The notes below the pieces were generated by a model. It did no database searches and had not been told where the DNA came from. It worked only from the letters and a program-made list of their open reading frames with translations. The position numbers were made by a program, and so were the translations under genes. From the NCBI GenBank assembly GCA_040905885.1, contig JBBDQR010000106.1, positions 1-26,828 on the forward strand: a stretch of DNA of 26,828 nucleotides. Direction: 5' to 3'. The DNA is from JACVRU01 sp040905885. GTDB lineage: Bacteria > Actinomycetota > Thermoleophilia > Gaiellales > Gaiellaceae. Shown here in pieces: positions 6,942-13,939 of this stretch (position 1 is its first letter; each line of letters starts with the position of its first letter).

Positions 6942-8675
6942 CTAGCGGACCCTTTCCTTGGCCTGGGCCATCCACTTGAGTCCCTGGAGGTAGACGAGCG
7001 ACTTCGGCCGGCGCAGCACCTGGGCGGTGCGGAGGCTCAGCAGGAACTCCTCCGGCCCCTCGAAGGCGCGCATCCGCATCGCGCCCGTGCCGACGCCCTG
7101 GAGCACGTGCGCGTCGGAGCCCGCGCCCATCGTCAGGTTGTACTTGGCGGCGAAGCGCAGCGCCTCGTCGTTGTAGTTCTCGAAGAGCAGGCGCGCGTTG
7201 TAGACCTCGAAGGCGTCGATGTCGGCGAGATGGCGGTGCAGCGTCGCCGAGTCGGCGATCGTGTGCAGCCGGTCGAACGGGTGGGGGACGTAGACGAGGC
7301 CGCCCTGCTCCTTGATCGCCGCGATCGTGTCCGCGAAGGACAGCCCGGGCGGGATCTCCTCGCTGAGGAAGAGGCCGATCACCTCCCCTTCGCTCTCGGT
7401 CTTCACCTCTTCGCCCGGGATGACGACCAGCTCGCGCCCGCGGGCGAGCTCCACGGCCTCGAGCGCGCCGCCGAAGACGTTGTGGTCGGTGACCGCGATC
7501 GCGCCGAGCTCCTCGGCCTCCGCGTGGTCGAGCAGGTCCATGACCTCGATCCCGCAGTCGTGCGACCAGGAGGTGTGCATGTGCAGGTCGGCGAGGATCC
7601 AGGGCCGGTCGGCGAGGGGGTCCCCGTCGTGCCGGTGCGGTCGGCGGCGGCCGGCGAGCCGGGAGTAGAGCGCGTCCAGCTCGGCGGCGACGGCCGCGAA
7701 GGTCTGCCCCTCGGCGGCCGCGTGCGCGTCGGCGGCCTGCCGCTCGCGGTAGCCGTCGTCCTCGGCGAGCCGCGCCATGGCCGCGGCGGCCAGCTCCGGC
7801 TGCCGCTCGACGCCCGGCGGCGCGGCGACCGCGCAGCGGGAGGCGGCGGCCTCGAGCCGGAGCCGGCTCATCCCGCCCGGCGAGGGGACGAGGATCGCCG
7901 CCTCGCGCAGGACCTGCGCCCGCGCGGCGGAGTGGAGCGCCGTGCGCACGGTCACGCGGCCGGCCAGCGCGCGGGGGATGTAGGGGCGCCCGGTGAGCGG
8001 CTTCGTCCGCAGGAGGACGAGCTCCCAGCCGGGCAGCTCGCGCATCGTGCGGACCGCCGCCCGGGCGAGCGCGGCCTCGGCCGGCCGCCACTCGAGGGCG
8101 ATCAGCTTCCGCTTGGGGGCCGGGGCGAAGAGGTCGAGGTCGACCCCCTCGGAGATCAGCTCGTAGTCGCCCGGGAAGCGCAGCGCGGCCGCGTCGGCGG
8201 CCTCCGGCGAGACGGCGACGAGCGCGTCCAGCCGGGCCAGTAGCCGCTCCCGCTGCGCGCGCCCGGGCGGGTAGCCGAGCCGCTCCGGCGAGAAGAACGT
8301 GCCGACGGCGAGCGCCTGCGTGTCGCGCAGCGCCAGGTAGGAGAGGCTGGGCAGGCCCGGCTCGAAGCCGTGGACGACGTCGTACTGCCCCTCGGCGAGC
8401 GCCAGCGCGAGGTTGGCGCGCGCTCCGACCGGGACGCCCATCCGGCTGCGCCGCGAGATCGGCACGGCCGGGCCCACGGCGATCACCTCGGCGGCCTCGC
8501 CCCGCTGGAGGGCCCGCCTCCCCGCGCGCAGGTCGGCAGCGCGGGTTGAGGGGGCGAGCACCGTGACGCGATGCCCGAGCCGCCTGAGCTCGGTGGCGAT
8601 GCCCGCCACGTGCTCGTTCACGTCGTGCGGCCGCGACCACGCGAACGGCGTGACGAGGCAGATGCGAAGGCCCAT
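6942..8675 (-). CDS. PimA-like glycosyltransferase (GT4) fused to a PHP-domain phosphoesterase
   Basis: A 577-aa two-domain protein. Residues about 1-340 look like a GT-B family 4 glycosyltransferase: ICLVTPFAW at the N-terminus, LRRLGHRVTVLAPS, YDVVHGFEPGLPSLSYLAL, LVAVSPEA and ISEGVDLDLFAP recall PimA, the phosphatidylinositol mannosyltransferase. The usual E-x7-E donor motif is degenerate (PGGMSRLRLEAAA). Residues about 355-560 are a PHP domain with metal-binding motifs ADLHMHTSWSHD (H365, H367), AVTDHN, IPGEEV, YVPHPFD and GAGSDAH. The two are joined by an Arg/His-rich linker (RRRPHRHDGDP). PHP domains are usually phosphatases or nucleases. ATG start, with TAGAGT ending 8 nt upstream. It leads a four-gene operon. 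The sugar acceptor and the reason for the fusion are unknown. Confidence 0.88.
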   Translation of the reverse strand: MGLRICLVTPFAWSRPHDVNEHVAGIATELRRLGHRVTVLAPSTRAADLRAGRRALQRGEAAEVIAVGPAVPISRRSRMGVPVGARANLALALAEGQYDVVHGFEPGLPSLSYLALRDTQALAVGTFFSPERLGYPPGRAQRERLLARLDALVAVSPEAADAAALRFPGDYELISEGVDLDLFAPAPKRKLIALEWRPAEAALARAAVRTMRELPGWELVLLRTKPLTGRPYIPRALAGRVTVRTALHSAARAQVLREAAILVPSPGGMSRLRLEAAASRCAVAAPPGVERQPELAAAAMARLAEDDGYRERQAADAHAAAEGQTFAAVAAELDALYSRLAGRRRPHRHDGDPLADRPWILADLHMHTSWSHDCGIEVMDLLDHAEAEELGAIAVTDHNVFGGALEAVELARGRELVVIPGEEVKTESEGEVIGLFLSEEIPPGLSFADTIAAIKEQGGLVYVPHPFDRLHTIADSATLHRHLADIDAFEVYNARLLFENYNDEALRFAAKYNLTMGAGSDAHVLQGVGTGAMRMRAFEGPEEFLLSLRTAQVLRRPKSLVYLQGLKWMAQAKERVR

Positions 8676-8683
8676 CGGAGAGG

Positions 8684-8689
8684 ACTCTA
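8684..8689 (-). promoter_or_regulatory. Candidate -10 (TAGAGT) of the glycosyltransferase-PHP operon
   Basis: On the minus strand TAGAGT ends 8 nt before the ATG at 8675, leaving little or no leader and no Shine-Dalgarno. It would drive the four-gene operon down to DUF429. Confidence 0.5.
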
Positions 8690-8730
8690 GCCCCGCGGCG
8701 ACCTCCGAGTCCCGTGACAGAATCGGCGCA

Positions 8731-8787
8731 ATGACGGCTCCGGTCCGTACGAGTTTTCCTGCCTACGCTCGGGGGCGTGGGGCCTGA
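8731..8787 (+). CDS. Possible 18-aa leader ORF before the restriction enzyme
   Basis: A short ORF, ATG to TGA, reading MTAPVRTSFPAYARGRGA, in a different frame from the type IIG gene. Its TGA overlaps a CTG codon of the type IIG frame in the order CTGA (8784-8787), the same geometry as the ATGA and GTGA couplings elsewhere in the window. It could be a leader peptide that delivers ribosomes to a CTG start, the remnant of the true start after a frameshift near the G-run at 8771-8775, or chance. No ribosome-binding site is evident. Confidence 0.25.
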   Translation: MTAPVRTSFPAYARGRGA

Positions 8788-11700
8788 GCAGGATCCGCCT
8801 TCCCAGCCTCGACGTTCCCGAGGCCCAGAAGCGCGACTTCACCGAGGCCGAGATCCACTCGACCCTGTTCGAGCCGGACATGCGCACGCTCGGGTATCCG
8901 CCACGCGAGAGCAGCCAGGCGGTTGGGGAGTACTTCCGCGAGCAGCGAACGCTCGCGCTGCGGCGTCTGCAGTCGCGCCGCGCCACCGGGCGCTACGACG
9001 GGCTCTATCTGATCGGCAACTCGCCGGTCGTCCTCTGCGAGCTGAAGCGGTACGACGCGCTCGACTCGGCAAGAGACTTCGAGCGCGCGAAGGGCCAGCT
9101 CGTGGACTACGCGAAGAGCGAGGACTTCGCCGAACCGCCGCCGTTCCTCGTCCTGTACTGCGGCAAGCCGGAACGGAACCGCTTCTTCATGCGCAAGACC
9201 GTCGCTGATCCGTCGCTCCTCGGCGAGATCGAGTACGAGGAGCTCGAGGAGATCTGGACATGGGACCGGGTCAAGGCCTTCCAGCTCCGCGGCGAGTTCG
9301 CCGAAGAGGTCGTCAACCGCGACCGCCTCCTCGAGATCCTCCTCTACCACCTGAACCGGATCGAGGACGACCTGCGCAGGGACGTGCTTCACGCCGTCGA
9401 GATCGCTTCTCGGGACGAGCAGCCGGCCCTGTTGACGGACTTCGGCCGCTGGCTCGTCGACAGGCCCGAGGCGCTCCGGCGAGTGCGGGAGCTGTACGAG
9501 CGCAAGGTCGCAGAGGTCGGAAGGCCCAACGAGCGTCAGGTCGCCGAGGAGATCGTCACCCAGGCGGCCCTGAACTACCTGAACAAGGTCTTCTTCCTCA
9601 ACCTCTGCGAGGACCGGAACCTCCGCGGCTTCTATCGGATCCTGCGTGAGTTCCTGCCCTCCGCTCGTGCGTCGACCACGCCGACCACGGGGGCGGTCTT
9701 CATGGGTCTGCTCCGCCGGCGCCTGCTCGACACGAGCGGCGACCTGACCGCTGAGGAGGAACAGGCCTACCGGGCGCTGCGGCGCGAGCTGGCGCCCGAG
9801 ATCGGCGAGCACGTCGTCGAGCAGAACAGCTGGCGTGAGCTGATCAGGGTCGCGTTCGACCTGGCCGAGGAGCAGTTCCCGCTGATCTACCGCCAAGACG
9901 CCTTCGACTACTTTCGCCCGCGCAAGGAGACGCTCGCCGAACTCGTCTACGACCTCTCGACCAAGAGCTTCCGTCAGCTCACCAACCGGCACGTGGGCGA
10001 CATCTACCAGGGCCTGCTCTCCTCGCGCCGGAGCGGGGCCGAGGGCAGGGGCGGACGGCAGCGGCAGCAGTCGAAGCTCGGCGCCTTCTACACGCCGCAC
10101 GGCGACGTCGAGTACATGGTCGGGAACCTGAACCTCACCCGTGAATCGCGCGTGCTCGACCCCTGTATGGGCTCGGGGCATTTCCTCGAGGTCCTGTGCG
10201 AGCGCCTGCTCGAGCTCTACCGCGAGGAGGGGCACGATCGACGGGAGGCCTTCCGGGAGATCGTCGAGAGCCAGCTCTGGGGCGGCGACATCGACACCTT
10301 CGCGGTCTCGCTCGCCGCGATCCGGCTCTTCCTGCTGGACGAGCAGCAGACGAGCGCTCGACCGCAGCTCTTCGTCCACGACATGCTGCTGCACTCTCCG
10401 GAGCGCCCGCAGCGCGAGCTCTTCTCTCAGGCCGAGCGCGCCGTCAGCGTCGATCGCGAGGTCGACGAGATCGCTGCGATCGACGAGATCGAGTTCGACG
10501 CGGTCGTCGGCAATCCGCCGTACGGGGCACGGAAGCCTGCCTACAAGGTGCCCGTCTACCGGCGCCTCTACGGGTCGCGCGATCAGGACCGGGCTGCCGG
10601 CAGCATCGCGACCGGCGACCACGACACCTACGCGATGTTCTTCGCCAACGGCATCGAGCGCGTGAAGGAGGGCGGGCGGCTCTGCCTGATCTCGAACGAC
10701 AGCTTCCGGTCGCTGACGACATATGCGGCGCTGCGCCGCCACATCCTCGACCGGTGCAAGATCGTCGAGATCCTGCTCACCGACACGAAGCACTTCGAGG
10801 GCGTTTCGTTCCAGTTCGCCGGCATGGCGATCACGACGCTCGAGAAGTGTTCCGACACGGAGGCGAGGGCGGCGAACGTGATGCGGCTCGTGGACTACGT
10901 CCGGGACCCAGCGGACTTCCCGAGCCCGCCACCCGAGAAGGTCCAGGAGCTTCGTCAAGACGAGTACGAGGCGCTCGAAGAGACGCCGTTCTTCGTCGGC
11001 GTGCCGCGCGAGGTGCTCGACGCGGCGAAGAACTCGATCAGGGTGCGCAACGTCGCTCGCGGGAGGCAGGGGTTGGCGACTGCTGACGACCGGAGGTTCC
11101 TCGCGGCCGCCGACGACCCCCGCGTCCTTTCCGCGCGGATTGCCGCGGCGTTGAGCGAGGAAGAGCAGCAGGTTGGGATCCCTGTGGGCAAGCCATACTG
11201 GGTGCCGTTCGCCAAGGGTGAGGGATTCGGGGAGTACTGGCGCGAGCCCGCCACGGTGATCGACTGGTCCCAAGAGTCTGTCGCTGAGTTGGCCCGCCGC
11301 GATCGGCTACCTGCTGGGACGCCGCGCAGGCCGAGGTTCCAGAACCGCGAGTTCTACTTTGAGCCAGGACTGACGTACTCCGTTGTCTCCGCTGGCCGCA
11401 TCTCGGTCCGGCTCATGCCCGAAGGCTGGATCTTCGGCCACAAGGGGAGCGCCGTCTTCCCCGAGGAGGGGACGAGTGAGCTCTTCCTGCTGGGCTATCT
11501 CAACTCGGCGCTGGCCACCTACCTCATGAAGAAGATAGTGAACACCACCGCCACAGCCGATGTTGGCTACCTGGAGAAGCTGCCGTACCGGCAGCCTTCC
11601 CCCGAGCTTGAGTCAGCCGTCGTCGAGAGAGTCGAGAAGATTGTCTCCGGCTTGAAGCTCGATCCCGGCGCGGATGTCCAGTGGCTGCGCGACGAGATCG

Positions 11701-11810
11701 ACGAACTGATCTTCGATCTGTTCGAGATCCGGGCGTCCCGGGACGAGATCCGGCGCTTCTACCGCACCGTCGGCCGCGTCGAGGCTCAGGCGGCCGCGGC
11801 GAGCGAGTAG
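8784..11810 (+). CDS. Type IIG restriction-modification enzyme (nuclease and N6-adenine methyltransferase in one chain)
   Basis: A protein of about 1,008 aa that combines DNA cleavage and methylation. A PD-(D/E)xK nuclease lies at the N-terminus (D72 in YDGLYLIG; E86-L-K88 in VVLCELKRY). Next come a helical connector, then the methyltransferase: GAFYTP (motif X), DPCMGSGHFL (motif I, D459), GGDIDTFAV, and NPPY at 577-580. The C-terminal part (RFQNREFYFEPGLTYS, then GYLNSALATYLMKK, typical of target-recognition domains) sets specificity. The first in-frame ATG is at 8880, but residues encoded before it (FTEAEIHSTLFEP) look like the nuclease's first helix. The frame is open from 8718 with no ATG, GTG or TTG, so I use CTG 8784. 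It converges with, and overlaps by 25 nt, the next gene. A frameshift at the start would make it a pseudogene. Confidence 0.85.
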   Translation: MSRIRLPSLDVPEAQKRDFTEAEIHSTLFEPDMRTLGYPPRESSQAVGEYFREQRTLALRRLQSRRATGRYDGLYLIGNSPVVLCELKRYDALDSARDFERAKGQLVDYAKSEDFAEPPPFLVLYCGKPERNRFFMRKTVADPSLLGEIEYEELEEIWTWDRVKAFQLRGEFAEEVVNRDRLLEILLYHLNRIEDDLRRDVLHAVEIASRDEQPALLTDFGRWLVDRPEALRRVRELYERKVAEVGRPNERQVAEEIVTQAALNYLNKVFFLNLCEDRNLRGFYRILREFLPSARASTTPTTGAVFMGLLRRRLLDTSGDLTAEEEQAYRALRRELAPEIGEHVVEQNSWRELIRVAFDLAEEQFPLIYRQDAFDYFRPRKETLAELVYDLSTKSFRQLTNRHVGDIYQGLLSSRRSGAEGRGGRQRQQSKLGAFYTPHGDVEYMVGNLNLTRESRVLDPCMGSGHFLEVLCERLLELYREEGHDRREAFREIVESQLWGGDIDTFAVSLAAIRLFLLDEQQTSARPQLFVHDMLLHSPERPQRELFSQAERAVSVDREVDEIAAIDEIEFDAVVGNPPYGARKPAYKVPVYRRLYGSRDQDRAAGSIATGDHDTYAMFFANGIERVKEGGRLCLISNDSFRSLTTYAALRRHILDRCKIVEILLTDTKHFEGVSFQFAGMAITTLEKCSDTEARAANVMRLVDYVRDPADFPSPPPEKVQELRQDEYEALEETPFFVGVPREVLDAAKNSIRVRNVARGRQGLATADDRRFLAAADDPRVLSARIAAALSEEEQQVGIPVGKPYWVPFAKGEGFGEYWREPATVIDWSQESVAELARRDRLPAGTPRRPRFQNREFYFEPGLTYSVVSAGRISVRLMPEGWIFGHKGSAVFPEEGTSELFLLGYLNSALATYLMKKIVNTTATADVGYLEKLPYRQPSPELESAVVERVEKIVSGLKLDPGADVQWLRDEIDELIFDLFEIRASRDEIRRFYRTVGRVEAQAAAASE

Positions 11811-12118
11811 ACCGAGACGAGGTCCGTGAGCCCGAGCCGGGCCAGCAGCGCCCGAACGTCCTCCGCGCATTCGGCGGCGGGCAGCAGCTCGAGCGGGCAG
11901 CGCTCGCCGGTCGGCATCCGTACGTCGCTCAACGCGAGGAGCCGATCGCCGAAGCCGTCTTCCGCAAGATCCTCCGCCACGACCGCGAGCGCGATCCAGG
12001 TGACGCCGGCAGCGCCCTTCGCCCGTAGCGTCCCATCGTCGCCGTGCTCGACCGGCCAGCCGCAGCCGCGGTAGTACGCCTCGAGCTGCCCGAGCAGCTC
12101 CTGCCTCCTCTCCACCAT
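11786..12118 (-). CDS. Conserved-looking unknown protein, 110 aa
   Basis: I do not recognise this family. From the ATG at 12118 it encodes a 110-aa acidic soluble protein: an amphipathic N-terminal helix (ERRQELLGQLEAYYRGCGW), a beta-rich middle with VTWIALAVVAEDL, a Cys-containing turn (GERCPLELLPAAECAED), and a C-terminal helix. It has codon use like its neighbours and a clear protein-like pattern, so I think it is real. It lies 38 nt downstream of the inositol-1-phosphate synthase gene on the same strand, so it is probably cotranscribed, and overlaps the end of the convergent restriction gene by 25 nt. No Shine-Dalgarno is visible before the ATG; a start at an upstream CTG is possible. The open frame continues far upstream, but that part is antisense-frame noise across ino1. 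Confidence 0.65.
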   Translation of the reverse strand: MVERRQELLGQLEAYYRGCGWPVEHGDDGTLRAKGAAGVTWIALAVVAEDLAEDGFGDRLLALSDVRMPTGERCPLELLPAAECAEDVRALLARLGLTDLVSVYSLAAAA

Positions 12119-12156
12119 GGCGGAGAAGGTTGGCAGGAGCCTCGGACGGTACTTCC

Positions 12157-13587
12157 CTACGCCTTCGCGGCGGTCTTCTGCTGCTTGCGCTCGTGCTGCT
12201 TGATGAAGCGCTCGACCTGCTCGTGCGCCTCGTCGTCGACGATCTGCTTCGGCGGCGACTTCATCAGGTAGGCGCTCGGGCCCTCGAGGGCGCCGGCGAC
12301 GCCGTCGTTCAGGGCCAGCTTCGCGAGGCGGACGGCGTCGATGACGATGCCGGCCGAGTTCGGCGAGTCCCAGACCTCGAGCTTCAGCTCGACGTTCAGC
12401 GGCACGTCGCCGAACGCGGAGCCCTCCATGCGGATGTAGGCCCACTTGCGGTCGGTCAGCCACGGCACGTGGTCGGACGGGCCGACGTGGACGTTGCCCT
12501 CGCCGAGGTCGTAGTCGAGCATCGACGTGACCGCGTTCGTCTTCGAGATCTTCTTCGACTCGAGGCGCTCGCGCTCGAGCATGTTGAGGAAGTCGGAGTT
12601 GCCGCCGACGTTCAGCTGCATCGTGCGCTCGAGCTTCACGCCGCGCTCCTGGAACAGGCTCGTCAGCACGCGGTGCGTGATCGTCGCGCCGACCTGCGAC
12701 TTGATGTCGTCGCCGATGATCGGCACGCCGGCCTGCTCGAACCGGCGCTGCCAGTACGCCTCGCGGGCGATGAAGACGGGCATGCAGTTCACCATCGCGC
12801 AGCCGGCCTCGAGGATCTGCTCCGCGTACCACTTGGTCGCGGCCTCGGAGCCAACCGGCAGGTAGTTGACGACGACGTCCGTGTTCGTCTCCTTCAGGAT
12901 CCCGACGACGTCGTCCGTCTCGCCCGGCGCCTTCTCGACGACCTCGGCGAGGTACTTGCCGATGCCGTCGTGCGTCATCCCGCGGGAGACCTTGATGCCG
13001 GTCTTGGGCACGTCGGCGAACTTGATCGTGTCGTTGGGATGCGCCCAGATCGCGTCCGCGAGGTCCTTGCCGACCTTGTCGGTTGTGACGTCGAAGGCCG
13101 CGGTGAACTCGATGTCGTGGATGTGGTAGCCGCCCAGGTTCACGTGCATGAGACCCGGGACGAACTGGTCCTCCGGCGCGTCCTTGTAGTACTCGACCCC
13201 CTGGAGGAGGGAGTTGGCGCAGTTGCCCACGCCGATGAGCGCGACGCGCACCTTGCGGTCGTCGCGCGCCTTGCCGTTCGTGGAAGCCATGGTGTCCTTT
13301 CCGAGGCCCTGCGAGAGGGTCTCGACGATGAGGTCGCTGACGTTGCGCCTGCGCTCGGAGGCGCGGCGGGCGAGCCGGTCCTTCAGCTCGGCGGGCATGC
13401 GCAGCAAGACATCCCCGTGACCGCGCGGAGGCGCGCCCTTGCGGCCCGTGCCCGTGAACGGGAACGCGAACCGGGAGGCGAGGATGCCGACGGCGACGTC
13501 GTTCAGGTTGCTGCCGCGGGCGGCGACCTCCTGCGCAAGCCGCTGCTTCAGCTCGGCGGGCATCCGGACGAGGACTTCCTTGCGCAC
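12157..13587 (-). CDS. ino1: Inositol-1-phosphate synthase with N-terminal tandem ribbon-helix-helix extension
   Basis: The C-terminal 377 aa form an actinobacterial myo-inositol-1-phosphate synthase, converting glucose-6-phosphate to inositol-1-phosphate with NAD. Visible are the Rossmann motif VALIGVGNCANSLLQGVEYY, VNYLPVGSEAATKWYA, DDIKSQVGATITHR, LNVGGNSDFLNMLERERLESKKISKT, GPSDHVPWLTDRKWAYIR and AYLMKSPP, as in M. tuberculosis Ino1. The same frame continues upstream without a stop for 99 codons that encode two similar ribbon-helix-helix units, so a 476-aa fusion can be made from the GTG at 13587. An internal ATG at 13290 with an AAAGGA sequence could give the ordinary enzyme alone. Either or both products may exist. 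TATCAC ends 7 nt before the GTG. The PIP synthase gene is upstream in the same run. Confidence 0.9.
   Translation of the reverse strand: MRKEVLVRMPAELKQRLAQEVAARGSNLNDVAVGILASRFAFPFTGTGRKGAPPRGHGDVLLRMPAELKDRLARRASERRRNVSDLIVETLSQGLGKDTMASTNGKARDDRKVRVALIGVGNCANSLLQGVEYYKDAPEDQFVPGLMHVNLGGYHIHDIEFTAAFDVTTDKVGKDLADAIWAHPNDTIKFADVPKTGIKVSRGMTHDGIGKYLAEVVEKAPGETDDVVGILKETNTDVVVNYLPVGSEAATKWYAEQILEAGCAMVNCMPVFIAREAYWQRRFEQAGVPIIGDDIKSQVGATITHRVLTSLFQERGVKLERTMQLNVGGNSDFLNMLERERLESKKISKTNAVTSMLDYDLGEGNVHVGPSDHVPWLTDRKWAYIRMEGSAFGDVPLNVELKLEVWDSPNSAGIVIDAVRLAKLALNDGVAGALEGPSAYLMKSPPKQIVDDEAHEQVERFIKQHERKQQKTAAKA
13288..13302 (-). promoter_or_regulatory. Internal ribosome-binding site and start for stand-alone Ino1
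   Basis: On the minus strand GGAAAGGA lies 4 nt before an ATG (13290) whose product begins MASTNGKARDDRKVRVAL, the position where Ino1 proteins normally begin. It would let ribosomes make Ino1 without the DNA-binding extension. The spacing is a little short for the GGA core but usable. Confidence 0.5.
13294..13587 (-). other. Tandem ribbon-helix-helix domain region upstream of and in frame with ino1
   Basis: Two copies of a ribbon-helix-helix unit lie one after the other: VLVRMPAELKQRLAQE...SNLNDVAVGILASRF and VLLRMPAELKDRLARR...RNVSDLIVETLSQGL. Each has the beta strand (VLxRMPAEL), a first helix and a second helix, and the two share V-L-x-R-M-P-A-E-L-K-x-R-L-A, so they arose by duplication. 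RHH proteins bind DNA as dimers through the paired strand, so a tandem copy could act as a one-chain dimer. A Gly/Pro/Lys-rich linker (TGTGRKGAPPRGHG) joins them. There is no stop before the Ino1 domain. Confidence 0.75.
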
Positions 13588-13594
13588 GCTCGGA

Positions 13595-13616
13595 GTGATA
13601 GCAGATAAGTGCTATC
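13595..13616 (-). promoter_or_regulatory. Candidate promoter and operator of the RHH-Ino1 gene
   Basis: On the minus strand TATCAC (13600 to 13595) ends 7 nt before the GTG at 13587. It overlaps one arm of a perfect 6-bp inverted repeat, GATAGC (13597-13602), 8-nt spacer, GCTATC (13611-13616). RHH repressors commonly bind short repeats of this size at their own promoters, so the repeat is a candidate autoregulatory site. The right arm also covers the stop codon of the small upstream gene. Confidence 0.4.
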
Positions 13617-13827
13617 GCCAGGGGCGCTTGGCGACGCCCTTCCGCTCGAGCTCGTCCCAGCCACGATCGACGAGCTCACGAAGTCGTTGAGCATTCGCGT
13701 CGGAACGGCGTTGCTGCTCGGCGCGTGCCGCCCGCTCCTCAGGCGTCAGCGTTCTCTTCCGCTTCCGCTTCTCCATCCTCTTCTTCCAGGAGTTGCCGAA
13801 TCTTGACGAGTTCGTCTCGTTGATCAC
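13612..13827 (-). CDS. Small basic protein of unknown function, up to 71 aa
   Basis: I do not recognise this protein. From the GTG at 13827 it is 71 aa; from the ATG at 13776, preceded by a purine-rich GGAAGAAGAGG, it is 54 aa. The sequence is strongly basic at the front (MEKRKRKRTLTPEERAAR) and then an amphipathic, probably coiled helix (AEQQRRSDANAQRLRELVDRGWDELERKG). It ends 24 nt before the RHH-Ino1 start, so it may share regulation with ino1. Its first half overlaps a purine-rich acidic ORF in another frame (13739-13840). A short DNA- or protein-binding helix protein is one possibility, but no function can be supported. Existence is moderately likely. Confidence 0.4.
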   Translation of the reverse strand: MINETNSSRFGNSWKKRMEKRKRKRTLTPEERAARAEQQRRSDANAQRLRELVDRGWDELERKGVAKRPWR

Positions 13828-13840
13828 CCAGCATGATCAT
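13739..13840 (-). CDS. Possible 33-aa acidic peptide ORF overlapping the basic ORF
   Basis: From ATG 13840 (or ATG 13834, which sits 6 nt after a TACTTC hexamer) this frame encodes a 33- or 31-aa peptide: MIMLGDQRDELVKIRQLLEEE followed by an Asp/Glu/Ala-rich tail, ending in TGA. The helix-like front (DQRDELVKIRQLLEEE) looks like real protein, and the start geometry matches the leaderless genes of the window. It overlaps the basic ORF in a different frame. Either this is an upstream peptide, or a frameshift has split one gene. Confidence 0.25.
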   Translation of the reverse strand: MIMLGDQRDELVKIRQLLEEEDGEAEAEENADA

Positions 13841-13939
13841 GAAGTAAGCGCCTCTTCCCGGTAGATCACGGGCTCATCGGCCACGAGTGAATGCTGCGTG
13901 CGGGGCAGGCACGGCGCAAGATGGCCGTCGCCGACGCGT

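Noticed and set aside
8763..11273. 836-aa open frame antisense to the type IIG gene
   Set aside because: The plus strand carries restriction and methyltransferase motifs in order; the antisense product has no domain pattern.
8880..11810. BREX PglX or another multi-gene defence island
   Set aside because: The gene has its own nuclease motif and there is no brxA/B/C, pglZ or helicase neighbour, so a stand-alone type IIG enzyme fits better.
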